From NCBI GenBank assembly GCA_003139775.1, contig PLGI01000169.1:1-36881 (forward strand): a DNA stretch of 36,881 nucleotides. Direction: 5' to 3'. The translations under genes and the position numbers were made by a program. Shown piece after piece: positions 1-8,083 of this stretch; position 1 is the stretch's first letter; every line of letters begins with the position of its first letter. The notes below the pieces were generated by a model. That model made no database searches. It had not been told where the DNA came from and saw nothing but the letters and a program-made list of their open reading frames with translations. The DNA is from Syntrophaceae bacterium. Lineage in GTDB: Bacteria; Desulfobacterota; Syntrophia; Syntrophales; Smithellaceae.

Positions 1-185
1 CCGCGCAGCGGTTTAGTTCTTCTTCCTGTAATCCTCAATTTTCATATTTCTTTTTTTATGCTACATTATAAACTATAACAATCAAAAATAGCTAAAATTT
101 AAATTAAATATGTTATAGATTTTGCGCGTAGGTTACCTTCAACGTAATGTATTCAAAATTATTTAAGACATTTAGAGGTGATATA

Positions 186-914
186 ATGAAGAGATCAATT
201 AATATTATTTTTATACTAGTATTTATTATTCTTATAGTTAGCTGTTTTAATTTCTATAATATTGTTCATACTAATAATGATTTTTTCAGTGGCATTTATG
301 GCTCATTGTTAACTTCATTAATAACTGTTCTATTGATTGGAATAGCATATGTTCAATTAAAAAATATTTCCGAAACAACAAATGCAGATTTTATTCATAA
401 ATTGAAGAATGATTTTTTTAAAACGGAAACTAGAAACCTATTTCATCTTATTGAACATGATTACATCCTTTTTAGAAAAACCAGCAAAAATTTTGACGAA
501 ACTTTAAATGATAACTGTATATGTGAAAAAAATAAACTTGATGAATTAAACAGTGAATATTTTTTTGAAGTCGATTCCAACAAGATTAAAAATTCAGGAT
601 TACCAGAAGAAATTCAGGATTTATTGTTACAAAAAAAATTCTATTCTTCTTTTGAATTAGATGACTTTCTTTTAGGACATTTTGAGGATGTTGGGCTTTT
701 TGAAGAAAGAGGAATCATAGATATAGAAATGGTTTATGAAGAGTTTTCTTGGTATTTAAAAGCGACATATGAAAATTGTCAGATTAAACAATACTTAGAT
801 ACGCTAGGTTCTGATTTCTATGATAAATTTAGGTATATATATGAAAAAACTAATGCATATGGCAGAATAAAAGAAGCAAAGACAATTATGAAATTATCCA
901 AAGCAAAATTTTAA
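186..914 (+). CDS. two-helix membrane protein, possible abortive-infection (putAbiC-like) protein
   Basis: This encodes a 242-residue protein with two hydrophobic segments near the N-terminus (about residues 6-22 and 34-56), followed by a charged, probably cytosolic domain. The start at 186 is chosen over an in-frame ATG at 147 because AGAGGTGATAT lies just upstream. After the second helix comes a segment rich in Phe, Leu and His (LFHLIEHDYILF). This layout is like 'putative phage abortive infection' proteins, but the match is by general appearance only. It lies 61 bp upstream of a caspase-like gene on the same strand, so the two probably form one transcript. The gene is very AT-rich, unlike the core genes after 13 kb, which fits horizontal acquisition. 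The function is inferred from context: a membrane effector or sensor. An unrelated membrane protein remains possible. Confidence 0.6.
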   Translation: MKRSINIIFILVFIILIVSCFNFYNIVHTNNDFFSGIYGSLLTSLITVLLIGIAYVQLKNISETTNADFIHKLKNDFFKTETRNLFHLIEHDYILFRKTSKNFDETLNDNCICEKNKLDELNSEYFFEVDSNKIKNSGLPEEIQDLLLQKKFYSSFELDDFLLGHFEDVGLFEERGIIDIEMVYEEFSWYLKATYENCQIKQYLDTLGSDFYDKFRYIYEKTNAYGRIKEAKTIMKLSKAKF

Positions 915-975
915 AAATAATATCCGTAAATTTCAAAAATAGAAAACAAATGAACAATAAAGGTTAATACATATT

Positions 976-1734
976 ATGATAAGAAGAAAAGTATTGATAA
1001 TATCGAATCCAGGAGAAGAAAATTCAGAAGATTATAGCAAAGGCGTTTTCGTTGATGTTGAAAATTATAAAAAATTTTTACTTTCACCACTTGGCGGGTA
1101 TTGGGATGCCTCGGAAATAATATATCTAAATAGACCAAGAAAAACATTTGTTGATGCATATATTAAAAGTATTGAATCCGCTGATTACACATTTATTGTC
1201 TATACTGGTCATGGATACTATTCAGAAGCTTCAGGAAGTACAATTCTTAATTTAAGACCAGGTGAGAAATATGATTCCTTAGATCTTCGTTCTGGTCAAA
1301 AGGCAATGCGAAGGACTATAATTCTTGATTGCTGTCGAAAAGTTACTAGGCATTATCTAACTGAAGATGAATTCCTTGCCAAAGTAGCAAGAAGGAGGGT
1401 AACTCTGAATGCTGATGAATGTAGGAGATATTTCGACGAGGAAATAATGAAATGTGGAAGCGGAATTGTTATAGGAAATTCTTGCTCAGAAAATGAATAT
1501 AGTCATGATCATCCAATTAGTGGTGGTTATTATTCATCAAGTTTATTAAAGACTACTAACAATTGGTATGAAAATACTAATGTAAATCTGTCAGAAAGTT
1601 ACTCTTGTTTCTCAATAGTAGCTGCTCATAATGGTGCTTTAGAATTTGTTAAAAAACTAAGTGGTGGCACTCAGAATCCAGAAATTGCAAAGCCTCGATC
1701 AGAACCATACTTTCCGTTTGCTATAATGGCTTAA
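976..1734 (+). CDS. caspase-like (peptidase C14 fold) protein
   Basis: This 252-residue protein carries the caspase/metacaspase signature. It begins with a beta-strand (KVLIISNP), has the catalytic His in YTGHGYY (His79), and the catalytic Cys in ILDCCR, where Cys120 aligns with the Cys of the metacaspase D-x-C motif. A later GGYYSSSLL segment resembles the caspase stretch that precedes the small subunit. It is a single-domain protease with no attached sensor or repeat domain, so any sensor must be separate. The neighbouring membrane-protein gene at 186-914 is the obvious partner. Bacterial caspase-like proteases are known in anti-phage systems, including those that cleave gasdermins, but this partner is not a recognisable gasdermin. 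The ribosome binding site is weak. The family call is fairly firm; the defence role is inference from the surrounding island. Confidence 0.72.
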   Translation: MIRRKVLIISNPGEENSEDYSKGVFVDVENYKKFLLSPLGGYWDASEIIYLNRPRKTFVDAYIKSIESADYTFIVYTGHGYYSEASGSTILNLRPGEKYDSLDLRSGQKAMRRTIILDCCRKVTRHYLTEDEFLAKVARRRVTLNADECRRYFDEEIMKCGSGIVIGNSCSENEYSHDHPISGGYYSSSLLKTTNNWYENTNVNLSESYSCFSIVAAHNGALEFVKKLSGGTQNPEIAKPRSEPYFPFAIMA

Positions 1735-1853
1735 AACTTAAAAAAGTAAGTGTCAAATCTTGCATTAACTAATATTAACACACCTTTTAAAGGTTAATAC
1801 TCAATTATAACAGCCATGAAAAACTGAAATTAAAGTGAAGTCAACAAGTACTT

Positions 1854-1932
1854 CTTCCTGTTATAAGCAGAAAAAGCATCAACCCCGATTAAAATACACA
1901 ATCAATAAAAAGAATCCAATGCTTACAGGAAG
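1854..1932. repeat. imperfect inverted repeat in a 400-bp gene-free gap (1735-2135)
   Basis: The gap between the caspase-like gene and the first methyltransferase holds no credible ORF. It does contain CTTCCTGTTATAAGCA (1854-1869) and the near complement TGCTTACAGGAAG (1920-1932), separated by about 50 bases. The arms pair over 13 positions if a three-base bulge is allowed. It could form a structured leader or a recombination scar. No reverse transcriptase is nearby, so a retron RNA is not supported. The rest of the gap probably holds the methyltransferase promoter. Confidence 0.4.
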
Positions 1933-2135
1933 GAGGGAGTTACATTAAAGACCTGATTCGGAACGAGTTCCATTTTCTGGACTTTTACTGTAGTCTGTAA
2001 TAAGGTTACAGAAATAATTTTTTGTAGGTCTTATAGATAGCGATATTGGTTTCAACATATGCCTTCGGAAGATCAATTCAATCTTTAAATTATTTGCAAT
2101 TCTTGTCTTTGCAGGGTTAACATCTATAGGACATT

Positions 2136-3323
2136 ATGAATAAGATAATCAAAGAAGCGAAAAACGAATTAATTGTAAAGGTTGAAGCTGATAACTCCGA
2201 ACATTGGATTATCCCACATGCAGCCGATACTGCCTATTTTACTCACGGTTACTTCAGATACATAGGTAAATTTCCGCCACAAATTGCATCAAAATTAATT
2301 GATGATTATTATCCAGGGAAAGGTAAAATTCTGGATCCAATGGTCGGTGGGGGGACTGTCTTAATAGAATCTATTCTTAGGGGGATTAAGTGTGAAGGAT
2401 GGGACATTAATCCTACCAGTATTCTAATTGCTAAATGTGTATCTCGACATGTTGAGTCCTCTTTATACCAAGAAGCAGGAGAAAAAATATTAAATGGGTT
2501 GAGTGTTATAAATAACGACAACAGTATTTTTAATTATCAAGGTAATAGCTGGATAAAAAAAGGATTGCACTTAAAATATTGCAATGAATATTTTGATGCA
2601 AAAACACAAGAAGAATTAGAATATGCTTTATATGTTGTCGATGAAGTTTCGAAGAAAGACAAAAGCGTGTCAGACCTGATTCTACTTACGATTTTATCAT
2701 GTCTAAGGCGAATTAGCTATGCTAACGTAAAAAAGATGAATATTGAACTAGATTTAGAAAAGAAAACAAAGACTTCATTGTCTAAAGAATTTTCACGTAA
2801 ATTTTCAAATATTTTAAAGATCAATAATGAGCTGCCTAGCAAATTTACAATGAACTTGGCTCAAATTTATGAAAATGATGCTATGTGTTGGCCTTCGATT
2901 GATAAGTTCAGCATGATTATTATACATCCACCATATTTAACTAATACCGCTTTTAGTGAATCCACCCAACTTCAATTAGCTATCTTGGGCATTAATCACA
3001 AAAATATATGGAAGAAAGAACTTCGATGTAGAGGAAGTTTTTTACATGAACCAAATGGGCTTAAAAAATACATAACCAATTGGGCAAGGATAATTAAGTC
3101 TGCAGCGCAGTCATTGACAAAAGGAGGCATACTTGCCACTGTTGTTGGAGATGGTCAAATCGAACATGTGCGCATACCGATCGGAATGATGACTGTAGAA
3201 TTGGGAGCTGATACGGGATTAAAACTCGTTAAAAAATCTTTTCATATCCTTAATAACCAAACAGGCCAAACACAAAATAAAAAAATGAAAGGTCAGCATG
3301 TTGTTATCTTTCAAAAACATTAA
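2136..3323 (+). CDS. DNA methyltransferase 1 of restriction-modification locus
   Basis: This 395-residue amino-methyltransferase of the TRM11-like/DNA methylase class has the SAM-binding motif I at residues 66-74 (LDPMVGGGT) and an acidic-loop motif GWDINP near 88-93. Catalytic motif IV appears as HPPY at 264-267, preceded by hydrophobic residues. The order motif I then IV fits N4-cytosine or N6-adenine methylases; His in place of the usual Asp/Ser/Asn of (D/N/S)PPY is a known variant in this class. An upstream FRYIGKFPP segment is shared with the next gene. It overlaps that gene by 26 bp and has TAGGA before the ATG. It is the first gene of a tandem pair that converges on two nuclease genes, so it probably protects one strand of an asymmetric recognition site. 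Confidence 0.8.
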   Translation: MNKIIKEAKNELIVKVEADNSEHWIIPHAADTAYFTHGYFRYIGKFPPQIASKLIDDYYPGKGKILDPMVGGGTVLIESILRGIKCEGWDINPTSILIAKCVSRHVESSLYQEAGEKILNGLSVINNDNSIFNYQGNSWIKKGLHLKYCNEYFDAKTQEELEYALYVVDEVSKKDKSVSDLILLTILSCLRRISYANVKKMNIELDLEKKTKTSLSKEFSRKFSNILKINNELPSKFTMNLAQIYENDAMCWPSIDKFSMIIIHPPYLTNTAFSESTQLQLAILGINHKNIWKKELRCRGSFLHEPNGLKKYITNWARIIKSAAQSLTKGGILATVVGDGQIEHVRIPIGMMTVELGADTGLKLVKKSFHILNNQTGQTQNKKMKGQHVVIFQKH

Positions 3324-4494
3324 ACCTTTACAATGGAATGACGTTGGCAGTAACGCCGCGCAAAATTATTTAACACACTCGGTTTTTAGGTATTTTGGTA
3401 AATTGCCACCAGTTTTAACTGCCAATATTTTAAAAGAGTTTCTTCCTTTAAATAAAAAGAAATCACCAATCGTGCTTGATCTCATGTGTGGAAGTGGAAC
3501 GACTCTTGTTGAAGCACAGAGAATTGGTGTTAGAAGCATAGGCGTTGACTCAAACAATCTTTCTTTACTTATATCCAAAGTTAAAACAACTCCGCTAAAT
3601 ATTGTTATGGCCGAAACGGCACTTAAAGAATTCGCGAAGAAATTTGTATCGTCAAATAAGAAAGCTGATACCAGCAAGATGGCAATTAAACAGCAGAAAT
3701 TTACTTTAGAAAAATATATTCCGCCTGTCAAGAATATCAATAAGTGGTTTTCTGAAGAATCACAGTATAACTTAGCCGCCTGTCGAGTTTGGTTAGAGAA
3801 ATATAAAAATAGTGAGGATCTATATAATTTATTATTCGTAAGCTGGCTGAGCATTATTAGACAATGCTCTAATGCATCTGTAAGAACTGGCCGTATATTT
3901 TATGATTCTGATAAGTCCCAACAACCAGTTTTCTCACATTTCCATAAAAAGTTAGAAAAAAATATCGAACTCTTTAGTAAAATACCTACTAAGCAATTCG
4001 ATTTACGGCCACAGTTGTTTGTGGGTGATTCAAGATGTGTAAAATTACCACTTAATGAAAAAGCTGATTTTACTTTTTTTCATCCACCATATTTTGCTTT
4101 ATATAAGTATAGCTCTGACGTTCTTCGTTTTGAGTTAGAATGGGGCGGTTTTAATCGCAAAGAGATTCTGAATAGAGAGATAACAGATGGTTTTAAGACA
4201 TCAAATCCTAATCTTGCAGACATCTATGTTGATGACTTAGTCAAAGTTATAGAAAATGGATTTTTACACACAAAAAAAGGGAGAGGGATCGGCATTGTTG
4301 TAGGCAATAGTACTCTTTCAGAGAAACAATTGCCTATTGTAAAAAATATATTAAATAGATGTAAAAGCCGAGGCATGCGATGTGAAACTATTATTGAACG
4401 ACCAATTAAACATTCTCAGGCAACCTATCACAAAAGTGCTAATCATAAAATAAAATCAACTTCTGATTATTTACTTTTATTTACAAAAGAATAA
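3298..4494 (+). CDS. DNA methyltransferase 2 of restriction-modification locus
   Basis: This 398-residue methyltransferase has the same layout as its upstream neighbour: FRYFGKLPP near residue 30, motif I LDLMCGSGTT at 60-69, GVDSN at the motif II position, and HPPYFALYKYSSD from 262. It is clearly related to the first enzyme but strongly diverged, so the pair is not a recent duplication. Tandem diverged methylases are typical of systems that recognise an asymmetric sequence, one enzyme per strand. The start overlaps the upstream gene, suggesting translational coupling. The 3' end overlaps the convergent small nuclease gene by 14 bp, so the whole locus is tightly packed. Confidence 0.8.
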   Translation: MLLSFKNIKPLQWNDVGSNAAQNYLTHSVFRYFGKLPPVLTANILKEFLPLNKKKSPIVLDLMCGSGTTLVEAQRIGVRSIGVDSNNLSLLISKVKTTPLNIVMAETALKEFAKKFVSSNKKADTSKMAIKQQKFTLEKYIPPVKNINKWFSEESQYNLAACRVWLEKYKNSEDLYNLLFVSWLSIIRQCSNASVRTGRIFYDSDKSQQPVFSHFHKKLEKNIELFSKIPTKQFDLRPQLFVGDSRCVKLPLNEKADFTFFHPPYFALYKYSSDVLRFELEWGGFNRKEILNREITDGFKTSNPNLADIYVDDLVKVIENGFLHTKKGRGIGIVVGNSTLSEKQLPIVKNILNRCKSRGMRCETIIERPIKHSQATYHKSANHKIKSTSDYLLLFTKE

Positions 4495-4972
4495 AATCTA
4501 ATGATATAGATTTTGATAAGTTCCCTTTCAACGTAACACTGTTTGCATCTTCTGCCTGAATATATAAAATGTCTTGCTCTAATTTAGAATCGACCTTAGT
4601 ACAGCCAATTGCCAGAACCAATTCACTGCAGCACTTTAAGAAACTATATGGTTGGGTCAATCTTTCTATAATAAAATTTTTTAATTTATCAAGCTGATAG
4701 TAATCCCTTATACTCCTAAGCTTTATTATATCTTCATTTGCTTCCTTTGCAGTTCCTTTCACTTCACAAAGATAAAGGTACTGTTTGGAACAAAAAATAA
4801 TATCGATATGTGCTCTCCGATTGCCTGTTTTATTCTGAGTCGGTGATGGTATTCGTATGAGATCGGTAAAATAACTTTTACCACTTGGAGGATGAGCACT
4901 AATTAGTTCTAGATTTTTGTTGAAACATATAAAGGCAGTTAAGGCATTGAAAGCTTCGTCTTCTAAACTCAT
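4481..4972 (-). CDS. small PD-(D/E)XK nuclease, candidate small restriction subunit
   Basis: This 163-residue protein carries a compact PD-(D/E)XK core: Asp57 in HIDIIF, then Glu70 and Lys72 in YLCEVKG, followed by a long helix-forming region. Its start overlaps the stop of the larger nuclease gene by four bases (ATGA type), so the two are probably translated together. A small nuclease of this length beside a larger one and two methyltransferases recalls heterodimeric type IIS/IIT enzymes such as BtsI and BsrDI, where each subunit cuts one strand. That parallel is architectural; no specific homology is claimed. An alternative is an accessory nicking enzyme such as a Vsr-like repair protein, but the Vsr motifs are not evident. 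Confidence 0.7.
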   Translation of the reverse strand: MSLEDEAFNALTAFICFNKNLELISAHPPSGKSYFTDLIRIPSPTQNKTGNRRAHIDIIFCSKQYLYLCEVKGTAKEANEDIIKLRSIRDYYQLDKLKNFIIERLTQPYSFLKCCSELVLAIGCTKVDSKLEQDILYIQAEDANSVTLKGNLSKSISLDFILL

Positions 4973-6273
4973 AGTATTTTTTGAAGTGGCTCTCCAATAA
5001 TAATCCCATCATTGCATACAATTATGTGGCAATATCTTAAAAATATTCGACCTTGTTTAGTGGAACCAATCCAAGTGCTGTACAATGCAGCAGAACTAGT
5101 TGTCGTTCTGTGTTTAGCAGCAAAATCTATTGAGTATCTTTCTTTAAAAAGCTCTATCAGGTTTTGAGTATTGTTGAGACTTTCTAGAAGGATTTGCGTT
5201 GCTGACGAGGTAATAGAAATTCGGGGGTAGAATAATACCAGAGGCAGTTTATTCACTTTACATTCACGATAGTAAATGTTAATTGCAACTCCGCAATGTG
5301 GGTCTGATCGCCATTTATATCCGGAGAAATAGACATATGCTCCTTCTTGAAAAATATCCGCCGAGCATATTTTCTTTATAAACGAAGATATCTCTGTTTC
5401 ATCTGATACAATTCTATCTTTCAGTAATATATTCTTTAACTGGCTGTTGCGCAGCGCATATAGTGCTAGAAGCTTATCTGGTTTGCCTTTAAAAAAATAA
5501 TCACTCATATATTGAAGAATTTGTTGGGGGTTTCTAATAAGTTCGATAGTCTTGGTTCGGTTCAATGCAAATTTGACATCCGAATGTCTAGTGTTTTTAA
5601 TATTTGCTAGATCAAGTAATTGTGCCTGACTTTTTACTAATAAAGCAGCTGAGTCCGCCGTACCATTTTTACCATTTCTTGCTAAATTAATAATTGCGGC
5701 CATTAGTGAACAAAGGTCTCCATAAACTCCCATGAACTTTGAATCTGTCGAAGTTAATGGCACCTTTTTAACTTTACCATTGCGTGCCGTGATCCATTCA
5801 GTAAATAACATAGGCACTTTATAAAGCGTGTGGAGAGTTGCCATGCCTTCAAAAAAATCGGATGTTAAACTTCTTTTTGAAAGCGTCGAAACGTCGTTGG
5901 AAAGATCAAGTTCATCATCACGAACTCTTGCTATGGGCCCAAAATATATAAACGGTACTTTATTTTCGGCAGCTGATGCAACACGAACAAACCTTTGGAG
6001 TCCATTATCACCCGTGTACGCATGTTCTGTCACTTCCACCACGAGTATGGGTTTCCCTGCTAGTGTAAAGATATAATCTGGCCGATCAAACGCAAAGAGT
6101 GGAAATATTTTGTCATAAGTTCTATTATTTACCGCTGCGGAAATTTGAGGATATTTAGCTATGTTTTCGTCCGGAATATTATTAAGAATCGAGGAAAGAC
6201 CTTTCAATCGTTTGAACAATTTAACATCCGCGTCTTCATCGCAAAAAACCTCTATCTGATTTAATAATCCCAT
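4969..6273 (-). CDS. large nuclease-like protein, candidate main restriction subunit
   Basis: This 434-residue protein has an N-terminal nuclease-like core: Asp66 in RPDYIF, then VVEVTEH with Glu80. A Thr sits at the residue usually occupied by the catalytic Lys of (D/E)XK, so the active site is variant or reduced. TGDNGLQRF follows and resembles a conserved turn in this class. The remaining 300 residues show no recognised domain and are the likely target-recognition region. It starts 18 bp after the controller gene and overlaps the small nuclease by 4 bp, giving an operon C-large-small. Regulation by the controller is expected. The specificity cannot be read from the sequence. Confidence 0.65.
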   Translation of the reverse strand: MGLLNQIEVFCDEDADVKLFKRLKGLSSILNNIPDENIAKYPQISAAVNNRTYDKIFPLFAFDRPDYIFTLAGKPILVVEVTEHAYTGDNGLQRFVRVASAAENKVPFIYFGPIARVRDDELDLSNDVSTLSKRSLTSDFFEGMATLHTLYKVPMLFTEWITARNGKVKKVPLTSTDSKFMGVYGDLCSLMAAIINLARNGKNGTADSAALLVKSQAQLLDLANIKNTRHSDVKFALNRTKTIELIRNPQQILQYMSDYFFKGKPDKLLALYALRNSQLKNILLKDRIVSDETEISSFIKKICSADIFQEGAYVYFSGYKWRSDPHCGVAINIYYRECKVNKLPLVLFYPRISITSSATQILLESLNNTQNLIELFKERYSIDFAAKHRTTTSSAALYSTWIGSTKQGRIFLRYCHIIVCNDGIIIGEPLQKIL

Positions 6274-6291
6274 AACGAAATAACGCTAACG

Positions 6292-6537
6292 TTATCCTTT
6301 CGATTTTGGCGATATATGACGAGTAAAAGATGGTGTGTCGAAAAGCTGCTTTAAAGAAATATCCAAAGCCTTTGCAAGTTTTTCTAGATTGATAATAGAT
6401 ATATTCCTTTTACCATTTTCAACAGAACATAAATATGTTCGATCTAAATCAGCTTTGAAGGCCAATGCTTCTTGGCTCAAACCTGCTTTAAGTCGTAATT
6501 CCTGTATTCTTTTTCCAACTTTATATTGAACTGACAC
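6292..6537 (-). CDS. restriction-modification controller (C) protein, XRE-type HTH
   Basis: This 81-residue protein is essentially one XRE/Cro-type helix-turn-helix domain (GLSQEALAFKADLDRTYLC, then VENGKRNISI). Its length and gene position are those of R-M controller proteins. The start is a GTG preceded by AAGGTGA at good spacing. It is the first gene of the minus-strand operon that continues into the two nuclease genes. About 49 bp upstream of the start lies GACTATAAGTC, which matches the known C-box half-site, so autoregulation with delayed nuclease expression is likely. Confidence 0.82.
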   Translation of the reverse strand: MSVQYKVGKRIQELRLKAGLSQEALAFKADLDRTYLCSVENGKRNISIINLEKLAKALDISLKQLFDTPSFTRHISPKSKG

Positions 6538-6585
6538 AATTCACCTTATTATTTTTGTTAACAGGTAGTTGTATTTACGTCAACG

Positions 6586-6596
6586 GACTATAAGTC
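6586..6596 (-). promoter_or_regulatory. C-box-like operator of the controller protein
   Basis: GACTATAAGTC is a GACT-ATA-AGTC palindrome. Read on the minus strand with flanks it gives TGTGACTTATAGTCCG, very close to the C-box half-site consensus from C-protein-controlled R-M systems. A weaker second half (TTGACGTAAATAC) follows toward the gene at about 6571-6583. The element lies between the controller gene and the divergent glycosylase gene and is placed to control the C-R-R operon. The assignment rests on recalled consensus, not on an alignment. Confidence 0.68.
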
Positions 6597-6767
6597 ACAT
6601 CAATACAATTTGTGTGTAGTGAATTAATAGGGGATGATACTACTTAATCGGAAACATTGATCATAATCTATCTGAATTATACTTATTATTGAATTGACAT
6701 TTATTACTCTTCTCTCTATTCTCATCTTATAAGATAAAAAAGGGGTGTTGATCATAAGCAGGTTCAG

Positions 6768-7397
6768 ATGACATCAAATAAATCTATCCTGAAAACTTTA
6801 GCAAATGTCGATCCAGTTATGTTCAGATTGATTGAACATATAGGGCCCATTAACTTAGAACCAAGACAACTACCACCATTTCAATCCATCACACATGCAA
6901 TTATTCATCAACAGCTAAATGGTAAGGTAGCACGTGTCATCTTTGATCGATTTGTAGCGCTTTTTGGTAATGGCAAATTTCCCGCACCTGAAGAAGTCAT
7001 AAATATAGATTTCGAAATTATGCGGGGTGTAGGATTATCTAAGTCAAAAGCAACATACATAAAAGAAGTTGCTAAAATGGTGTCAACGGGAATAGTTCCT
7101 TCTCTAAAGGAATATTATAAACTTAGTGACACAGAAATAAAAGATCGACTTACAAAAATAAAGGGAGTCGGTCCCTGGACTGTTGAGATGTTACTGATTT
7201 TTAATTTTGGTCGCTTGGATGTTTTACCTATTCATGATCTCGGTGTTAGAAAGGGATTTCAATTAGCTTATAAAAAGCGTAAATTACCAACGCCGGAGCA
7301 ATTAGAACGTTTTGGAAGGAAATGGAAACCTTATAGAACAATAGCTACTTTATATTTATGGGGAGCAGCAGATTTTATAAATCTTAATGAATGGTAA
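6768..7397 (+). CDS. AlkA-type DNA-3-methyladenine glycosylase
   Basis: This 209-residue HhH-GPD family base-excision enzyme removes alkylated bases from DNA. It shows an N-terminal helix with ITHAIIHQQL, the helix-hairpin-helix KIKGVGPWTVEM at 130-141, and the catalytic Asp157 in PIHDLGVRKG. The C-terminus (FGRKWKPYRTIATLYLW) is typical of the AlkA/Mag branch. At about 209 residues it lacks the extra N-terminal domain of E. coli AlkA, as in many bacterial homologues. The ribosome binding site is poor. The stop overlaps the first in-frame ATG of the following nuclease gene, so the two are probably cotranscribed. It sits among defence genes, but a housekeeping repair role is equally possible. 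Confidence 0.88.
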   Translation: MTSNKSILKTLANVDPVMFRLIEHIGPINLEPRQLPPFQSITHAIIHQQLNGKVARVIFDRFVALFGNGKFPAPEEVINIDFEIMRGVGLSKSKATYIKEVAKMVSTGIVPSLKEYYKLSDTEIKDRLTKIKGVGPWTVEMLLIFNFGRLDVLPIHDLGVRKGFQLAYKKRKLPTPEQLERFGRKWKPYRTIATLYLWGAADFINLNEW

Positions 7398-7411
7398 TTT
7401 TGAGAAATAAG

Positions 7412-7963
7412 ATGAAGAAAAATTATTTTTTAATAGTTGCATTTTTATTTCTGCTATCAGGTTTCCCTTTTTCTTCTCAAGCCACTATTCGCACAGTCAC
7501 TGGAACAGTCACGAAAGTTTCCGATGGAGATACAATTCATTTGACAACACCAGAGCAAACTAAACTCCGCGTTAGGCTGTATGGCATAGATGCGCCGGAA
7601 ACGGCTAAAATCAATAATCGAACAGGTCGAGTCAATAAACCGGGACAACCTTATGGAGATGAAGCTTGGAAGGCTCTTGAAAGTAAGATTATGGGAAAGC
7701 AGGTAAAGTTGGACATTCTTGATATTGACAAATACAGGCGCATGGTGGGAATAATTTGGCTAGAAGAACGCAATATAAATCTGGAGATGGTCAGCGAAGG
7801 ATATGCAGAAGCATATGTCGAATATCTCAAAGCACCTTACCGATCAAAATTTATTGATGCAGAGAGGAAAGCGAGATCAGAAAAAAAAGGAATTTGGTCT
7901 TTGCCAGAATATGAGAGACCAAGAGATTTCCGCAAGAGATTAAAGGTTCGCGGCGGAGAATAA
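7412..7963 (+). CDS. secreted SNase-family (thermonuclease-like) nuclease
   Basis: This 183-residue protein has a signal peptide (MKKNYFLIVAFLFLLSG, cleavage after about SSQA) and one staphylococcal-nuclease domain. VSDGDTIHL is the first signature, and RLYGIDAPE supplies the Arg55, Asp60 and Glu63 equivalents of the SNase active site; DKYRRMVG supplies the second Arg (about 110). KKGIW near the C-terminus is also typical. The start at 7412 is chosen because it gives a clean signal peptide; an in-frame ATG at 7391 overlaps the glycosylase stop. The enzyme should degrade DNA or RNA outside the cytoplasm using calcium. Co-location with the glycosylase may only reflect island packing. Confidence 0.85.
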   Translation: MKKNYFLIVAFLFLLSGFPFSSQATIRTVTGTVTKVSDGDTIHLTTPEQTKLRVRLYGIDAPETAKINNRTGRVNKPGQPYGDEAWKALESKIMGKQVKLDILDIDKYRRMVGIIWLEERNINLEMVSEGYAEAYVEYLKAPYRSKFIDAERKARSEKKGIWSLPEYERPRDFRKRLKVRGGE

Positions 7964-7991
7964 TTGGATTAAATAAAGGAAGATAATATAT

Positions 7992-8063
7992 ATGGCAGAG
8001 AAACTTGACCCGAAAGAGATTGTAGATTTTAAAGAATTGTTGATGTCTGAAATTATTGTATGA
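7992..8063 (+). CDS. 23-residue peptide, truncated leader of the AIPR gene
   Basis: A short frame (MAEKLDPKEIVDFKELLMS then EIIV) has a good AAAGGAAG ribosome site and ends in TGA overlapping an in-frame ATG (8060) of the following AIPR frame. The sequence reads like the beginning of a family of small 50-70 residue proteins that normally continue further, so it is probably a truncated copy or a coupling leader. No function is recognised. Confidence 0.4.
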   Translation: MAEKLDPKEIVDFKELLMSEIIV

Positions 8064-8083
8064 TTGAAAAAGGGGAAAAGAAT

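Noticed and set aside
1-46. Short minus-strand frame MKIEDYRKKN at the left edge
   Set aside because: Only ten codons with a stop upstream; not supportable as a gene.
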